Below are positions 5,678 to 9,334 of a DNA stretch of 9,334 bases, piece after piece. A program made the translations under genes and the position numbers. Within the stretch, counting starts at the first letter, position 1, and every line of letters starts with the position of its first letter. The stretch comes from Cenarchaeum sp. SB0662_bin_33. GTDB taxonomy: Archaea; Thermoproteota; Nitrososphaeria; Nitrososphaerales; Nitrosopumilaceae. The stretch lies in NCBI GenBank assembly GCA_009840065.1, contig VXON01000005.1, positions 1 through 9,334 on the forward strand. Direction: 5' to 3'. Below the pieces are notes generated by a model. That model had not been told where the DNA came from and did not search any database. It was given only the letters and a program-made list of their open reading frames with translations.

Positions 5678-5685
5678 TTATTTAG
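5678..5685 (-). promoter_or_regulatory. TATA-like box for the zinc-ribbon gene
   Basis: The minus strand reads TAAATAAG, centred 26-27 bases before ATG 5655 and lying within the end of the winged-helix gene. It allows transcription of the zinc-ribbon and 95-residue genes separately from their upstream neighbours. Confidence 0.4.
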
Positions 5686-6049
5686 TCCTTGCACTGTCAT
5701 ATGACTCTTCTAGTACTGCCCCAATATTATCAACTGTCTTGTTGCGTGCAAAAGGTACGTTCAACCTCTCACACTTTCTTCTATACATGTTCACTGCGGT
5801 AAATCTAGGATGCATTGCCTCGTATTCTGACTCGCCGTACTCTATGAATCCGCCCAGCGCAATCAGAGACTCTGCCGCATCCTGAGCTTCACTATACGTT
5901 ACATTCAGCTCCCTTGATATTTTATGCGCATCCATTCTGCCGTACACATTAACCCAGAGATATGCCTTGGCCTGTATGCTGCTCAAGCCTACCTCGTGCA
6001 TGAGATCCCTCTCCAGATCCTTAATCTTGTTATCTCTTATCATCGACAT
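5678..6049 (-). CDS. TrmB-like winged helix-turn-helix regulator, 123 aa
   Basis: Residues 20-90 match the N-terminal DNA-binding domain of the TrmB family. A helix G-L-S-S-I-Q-A-K-A-Y-L-W-V leads into the turn and recognition helix (D-A-H-K-I-S-R-E-L-N-V-T-Y-S-E-A-Q-D-A-A-E-S-L), followed by the wing (G-G-F-I-E-Y-G-E-S-E-Y-E-A-M) and P-R-F-T-A-V-N-M-Y. TrmB proteins that sense sugars carry a further C-terminal domain of about 200 residues; it is absent here, so this one is a short, probably dimeric regulator without an evident ligand domain. The start at 6049 has a TATA-like box 27 bases upstream and overlaps the end of the membrane-protein gene by 20 bases. The target could be its own neighbourhood, which is inference. 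The final 25 residues are charged and may be a tail or dimer helix. Confidence 0.75.
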   Translation of the reverse strand: MSMIRDNKIKDLERDLMHEVGLSSIQAKAYLWVNVYGRMDAHKISRELNVTYSEAQDAAESLIALGGFIEYGESEYEAMHPRFTAVNMYRRKCERLNVPFARNKTVDNIGAVLEESYDSARTK

Positions 6050-6248
6050 GCTTTACGAGTATCTTTTTTGCAAATTTATATGAGAGCATCATGGTTGCAA
6101 AATGAACCGCTGCCGCCACAACGGCCGGTATAATCATCTCTCCTGTGATGTACCATAGTATCAGAAATGTAGACACGGATGGAACAGTTATTATGGCACC
6201 TAGTATGGAGCCCCGCACAAATATGTCTTTAGTGGATAACTTTTCCAT
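6030..6248 (-). CDS. Small membrane protein with two helices, 72 aa
   Basis: Two hydrophobic segments, residues 13-34 (G-S-I-L-G-A-I-I-T-V-P-S-V-S-T-F-L-I) and 38-57 (M-I-I-P-A-V-V-A-A-A-V-H-F-A-T-M-M-L), are joined by a very short turn. The ends are basic (K-D-I-F-V-R before, K-F-A-K-K-I-L-V-K-H after), so both termini should be cytoplasmic. The function is unknown. ATG 6248 is preferred because TTTTTATTA is centred 27 bases upstream; in-frame ATGs at 6305 and 6347 would lengthen it and overlap the end of the secreted-protein gene. Its 3' end overlaps the winged-helix gene by 20 bases, which argues for joint expression. Confidence 0.7.
   Translation of the reverse strand: MEKLSTKDIFVRGSILGAIITVPSVSTFLILWYITGEMIIPAVVAAAVHFATMMLSYKFAKKILVKHVDDKR
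6072..6081 (-). promoter_or_regulatory. TATA-like box for the winged-helix gene
   Basis: The minus strand reads ATATAAATTT, centred about 27 bases before ATG 6049. It is the closest match to the archaeal consensus in this block. It lies inside the coding region of the preceding membrane protein. Confidence 0.5.
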
Positions 6249-6270
6249 GTCATCACGGTATACGACACTG

Positions 6271-6280
6271 TAATAAAAAC
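6271..6280 (-). promoter_or_regulatory. TATA-like box for the small membrane protein gene
   Basis: The minus strand reads GTTTTTATTA, centred about 27 bases before ATG 6248. It sits just after the stop of the large secreted-protein gene, the usual place for a fresh promoter, and decides the start of the small membrane protein. Confidence 0.45.
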
Positions 6281-6291
6281 TACCCCGGCAT

Positions 6292-8388
6292 CTAGTTTCG
6301 CTCATAGTCATATATGGTCTGGGCGGTCTCTGCCCCATCCTCAACAACTATCGTGTATGTACCGGATATCTTTATGGTCCATGGTGATGTTGCCTTGCCA
6401 CCATCAGTTGTGTATGCCCTGATCGGTTCCTCTATGAGGATGTCGCCGTTCAGTATGCTAATGTATACGTACATGCCGCTTGCACCACTCACCACGATGT
6501 CCGCACTTTGACCTGTACTCTCAACGGATACGGAGAGATTGTTCTGCTGTACATCATTTACGGCAACCGTAACTATGTCTGATGTTGAGCCACTGGACAT
6601 CTTTATGGACCAGTCTCCGTTTATGGCATTTTGTGGTATCCGAATGTGCCTCTCTGCTACCCGACCGGTCCTGTCCGAGAAGGTGTCTATGGTATGTACT
6701 ATGCTACCATCAGGGTCTAGAAGCGTGATTCTGATTATGGAGTCGGGCGTTGCCGTACCAAGTAACTGTACCTGCTCACCGGGCGAGTATATGTCCCTTG
6801 TGGTGTCTATCTTTACTACGGATGCGCTCATGGATAGGCCTACTCCGAATCTGTAACTTGACTGGGCAGTGCCTTTCTGCGCTATTGCCGTGTATACGCC
6901 GGTGGTAAAGTTTTGTATATCCATCTCGTATATGGCCCTGCCGTTGCTTTGCAGCTCTATGGAATCCCTATATACGATGGAATCGGTGGGGCTCGCCACC
7001 AAAAATGTAATAACCTCGTTGGGCACATTCTCTACTGTAACCTTAGGTCTGTCCGAGTGAAGATAATTGGGCTGATCAAATATTAGCCAGATGGGCTCCT
7101 CAACCTCGCTACCTAGACCAGCATATGTGATATGGCGTTCTGACCCCTGTGTGAGTATCAGCATGTATGTCCCTAACAGCGAGTTGTTCTGTGTGGGGTA
7201 CTCCCACTCCACACTGCCATCCGAACCAACCTGTATGGTATCTATTATAACTTCATTGCCGTTGGGGTCTTGCAGTATCAGTGTTAAATCGGTGTTGGGC
7301 ATAGCCTCACCCTCAAACTTCAACACTTGGCCAGGTTCAAAGGCTGAGCGCATGGCTTTTACTGCAATATTCGTGCCGGGCTCAACAGTCCATGTACTGC
7401 TGACGGCACTAACTCCATCACTTATGTTTATTGTGTATTCACCAAAGTCAGAGTTGAGCGGTATTACCATGCTGTCGCTTAGACTCCACAGGCCCTCCTG
7501 GTTCACTTTTATGGGAATGCTGCTTATCATATCCTGTTCTGGATTAATTAGCGTGGCTACGATAACCGAGTTCAGCCGGCCGGTCCCTGATATGTCTAAA
7601 AAATCTCCAAGACTGAATGTCTCGCTAATGGATGTTATGGCTAGTGTGGCATCCGCATGCAGGTCCGGTGCCACATCCAATCTCAAACTCAGCGGATGTG
7701 ATTCGTTGCCCCTACCATCAACTATTACAAACTCGATTCTGTCTTCTAGGTTTTCTGGCAGTGTTAGTGTTGTGACAAAGCCACCATCTGAGTCTGTCAT
7801 GAACGAGTCGACACTGGAATCCTGGATGAGCAACTCTAGACTGTGATTGGGCGCAAAGCCTGTACCCACTACCCGTATGGTGGCGCCAACCGTGGGCTTT
7901 GTTGGTACGGTGTGAAATGAAGACTCGGGGAGTATTCCAATAACATTTACCACTATTTCATCTCCCACCACTTCTCCCACTTCCTCCTGAAGTATCCAGC
8001 CCTGCTCAAGTATGTCATCCCCACTGGCCATAAGCCAAGCTATGTTCGCATCTTCGCCTTGAAACTTTAGTCCAACCTTTACTGACTGGCCCTGCTCTAG
8101 TATGCCATTGACCATTTGAAGAGTCTGCTCATCAGACACGACATCCCAGCCCGATACTACTGCATGTGACTGTATTGTGTGGTCGGTTGTAAACCATACT
8201 GCAATCCGGTCTATGTCTGCATCATATACATTTGTAAACTCTGTCAGTATACTGTTGCCTAGAATCGATACATCAGTCTGGGCATGGGCACCGGCCCCAA
8301 CAAAGACTAAGAACCCCAACACAACTACGCCCAATATCATGTATGGTGTATACAGACAGTCATCAATAAGAGTTATTCTCGCCCGCAT
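6292..8388 (-). CDS. Large secreted beta-sandwich repeat protein, 698 aa
   Basis: The N-terminus (residues 1-36) is a signal peptide with hydrophobic core M-I-L-G-V-V-V-L-G-F-L-V-F-V and a cleavage-type A-H-A-Q. Residues 37-165 are a unique domain. After that come about five Ig-like or macroglobulin-MG2-like beta-sandwich units of 75-90 residues, at roughly 168-240, 252-335, 344-420, 437-516 and 526-608, and a last strand-rich unit at 618-690. The clearer repeats share [F/Y]-x-x-G-x2-[L/V], a central D-P-[N/D]-G or related turn, then G-x-[Y/W]-[T/S/M]-I. There is no C-terminal membrane helix, sorting motif or long Thr-rich stalk, so it is either released or held by other surface proteins. A fit as an adhesin or envelope protein is inference from architecture. 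The start at 8388 gives a basic N-terminal region; ATG 8340 (682 aa) is a real alternative, with a weak TATA-like CTTATTGAT centred 28 bases upstream. The gene starts back-to-back with the transposase relic. Confidence 0.82.
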   Translation of the reverse strand: MRARITLIDDCLYTPYMILGVVVLGFLVFVGAGAHAQTDVSILGNSILTEFTNVYDADIDRIAVWFTTDHTIQSHAVVSGWDVVSDEQTLQMVNGILEQGQSVKVGLKFQGEDANIAWLMASGDDILEQGWILQEEVGEVVGDEIVVNVIGILPESSFHTVPTKPTVGATIRVVGTGFAPNHSLELLIQDSSVDSFMTDSDGGFVTTLTLPENLEDRIEFVIVDGRGNESHPLSLRLDVAPDLHADATLAITSISETFSLGDFLDISGTGRLNSVIVATLINPEQDMISSIPIKVNQEGLWSLSDSMVIPLNSDFGEYTINISDGVSAVSSTWTVEPGTNIAVKAMRSAFEPGQVLKFEGEAMPNTDLTLILQDPNGNEVIIDTIQVGSDGSVEWEYPTQNNSLLGTYMLILTQGSERHITYAGLGSEVEEPIWLIFDQPNYLHSDRPKVTVENVPNEVITFLVASPTDSIVYRDSIELQSNGRAIYEMDIQNFTTGVYTAIAQKGTAQSSYRFGVGLSMSASVVKIDTTRDIYSPGEQVQLLGTATPDSIIRITLLDPDGSIVHTIDTFSDRTGRVAERHIRIPQNAINGDWSIKMSSGSTSDIVTVAVNDVQQNNLSVSVESTGQSADIVVSGASGMYVYISILNGDILIEEPIRAYTTDGGKATSPWTIKISGTYTIVVEDGAETAQTIYDYERN

Positions 8389-8766
8389 ACCGGCTCAAAA
8401 ACCCGTGGCAGACCTCCCATCCACTCCAAGGAAAGACTGACCTCTGGATGTTGACCGACAACGAGACATACCGCCAAACTGAATCTGATATGAGTACACC
8501 TTGGAGTCACGAGCCCACCCCAGACCATAGTACATTGGTCAGACACATGCAGACTATCCCGCCCGACTGGCTAAATATGATACTGGCAGAGACTGCACAC
8601 CGCTGTCTGGCTGAGGCCGGAGAGGCAACCGCTTCTTTGGGAGTTGACAGCAGTGGTGTGGAAACTAGGAGGTTGAGCGGCCCAGCATCAGGATTTTGTC
8701 CAGATATGCCAAAAGATATACTTGCAGTACCGTATGGCAGCCATTTTGGGCCTACAGATAGTGCTG

Positions 8767-8834
8767 TCTGCGGTGGGAACCCCAGGCTATGTCAACGACA
8801 CTGTTATACTACCTTATAATATCAGGCATCACGA
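8767..8834 (+). repeat. Segment shared with 3446-3513 in inverted orientation
   Basis: This is the plus-strand partner of the 68-bp fragment at 3446-3513 (minus): 59 of 68 bases agree, with 14-, 13- and 23-base identical runs. It lies between the first and second catalytic aspartates of the transposase relic. The two copies point in opposite directions and enclose the salvage operon and the whole minus-strand gene row. Confidence 0.75.
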
Positions 8835-9305
8835 ATTCCATCTGAAGGGCAGGCGGGTTAACACTGATCGTGTACATAATTCAGACCAAAACTGCCAAGG
8901 GAATGATACCCAACAGCAAGCAGAGGAAGGATACCATCAATCGTTCCAAGCCCAACAGAAGAAAGGCGGCCACGCTGTTCAACCCAAATAAATATACTCT
9001 AAGCGATACAATAGAAGGAATATTTGGAGCCGAAGAGACCCGAGGACACCAAGTATACTACAGGTTCGTCGGTGACGACAACAGAAAGCGGTTCGCCAAG
9101 AGGAGGGCCATATTTTGGAACAGCAGGGTGCTCAACCGGTTCCGGTGGGCCAATCGCCTAAGCATATCGATAACCTCGTATGGAGCCCCACCGGAGGCGG
9201 TGTACGCCATAGCACTACCCATCAACATACTGCCAGTGGTACTTGTGCACAAGTTCCTGCTAAAAGCTTGGCACTATGTACAGAAAGTGAAAAAGTGCCA
9301 ATTGA

Positions 9306-9315
9306 CACCTAGGTG
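9306..9315. repeat. 10-bp palindrome near the end of the transposase relic
   Basis: CACCTAGGTG is a perfect palindrome about 100 bases beyond the recognisable transposase C-terminus. It may be part of an element end, but no matching copy was found at the other side (near 8391), so its role is open. Confidence 0.25.
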
Positions 9316-9334
9316 CTAGGAGTGGAAAAATCCT

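Larger units (their letters stand above)
8391..9319 (+). pseudogene. DDE transposase relic with several frameshifts
   Basis: The pieces read in order as one transposase spread over three frames. The first, from about 8391, gives T-D-L-W-M-L-T-D-N-E-T-Y and then a helix W-L-N-M-I-L-A-E-T-A-H-R-C-L-A-E-A-G up to G-V-D-S-S-G-V-E-T, with the first catalytic Asp at 8646. After one or two frameshifts between 8662 and 8712 the second reads I-Y-L-Q-Y-R-M-A-A-I-L-G-L-Q-I-V-L and reaches V-N-T-D-R, the likely second Asp at 8866. After another shift near 8900 the third gives M-I-P-N-S-K-Q-R-K-D, N-R-R-K-A-A-T-L-F and I-E-G-I-F-G-A-E-E, the likely catalytic Glu at 9014, then F-W-N-S-R-V-L-N-R-F-R-W-A-N. 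The order and spacing fit IS4/IS5-like archaeal transposases. It cannot make an active enzyme. The last stretch (about 9220-9319) probably leaves the gene. The 5' end is missing next to the start of the divergent secreted-protein gene. Confidence 0.75.

Noticed and set aside
7091..7846. Long plus-strand open frame of 251 codons antisense to the secreted repeat protein
   Set aside because: It is Ser/Pro/Met-rich with no fold or signal, and the minus strand has a far better protein with signal peptide and repeats; it is a mirror of codon bias.
8870..9319. Intact 149-residue protein
   Set aside because: It is the C-terminal third of the transposase in a shifted frame and lacks the rest of the catalytic domain.

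Overview
The window looks like a piece of an archaeal chromosome, most likely a mesophilic Nitrososphaerota (Thaumarchaeota) of the Nitrosopumilus/Cenarchaeum kind. The basis is frequent ATA isoleucine codons, an archaeal-type adenine phosphoribosyltransferase directly joined to a methylthioadenosine phosphorylase, small conserved-looking zinc-ribbon, winged-helix and membrane genes, and TATA-like boxes placed 26-28 bases before start codons, which implies leaderless transcripts. The taxon is an inference; the archaeal domain is more secure. Several transposase relics and two broken genes suggest an accessory, decaying part of the genome.

Layout. Positions 1-2180 hold a plus-strand group of unrecognised genes: a small ORF (197-433), a secreted protein whose frame is open over 584-1714 except for two in-frame stops (809 and 1571), and a membrane-anchored protein (1711-2178) that overlaps it by ATGA. 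Positions 2180-3600 are a graveyard: an imperfect hairpin, a GC-rich transposase tail on the minus strand (2410-2780), the N-terminal half of a PD-(D/E)XK nuclease-like gene that runs into it (2740-3096, minus), a perfect 12-bp inverted repeat (3150-3217), and a 68-bp fragment of a second transposase (3446-3513, minus).

Positions 3681-4982 are the clearest part: apt followed with zero spacing by the MTA phosphorylase gene. Together these turn methylthioadenosine into adenine and then AMP. Convergent to it on the minus strand (8388 down to 4979) lies a tightly packed row: a large secreted beta-sandwich repeat protein, a two-helix membrane protein, a TrmB-like winged-helix protein, a small zinc-ribbon protein and a 95-residue protein. 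Several of these have their own TATA-like box, and neighbours overlap by 4 to about 20 bases.

The right edge (8391-9319) is a plus-strand DDE transposase relic spread over several frames. It shares 68 bp with the fragment at 3446-3513 in inverted orientation, so the salvage and surface-protein block sits between two inverted relics of one transposase family. No CRISPR array, rRNA or tRNA was seen. The most interesting points are the twice-interrupted secreted gene with its coupled partner, the nuclease fragment truncated at a transposase junction, and the inverted transposase relics.
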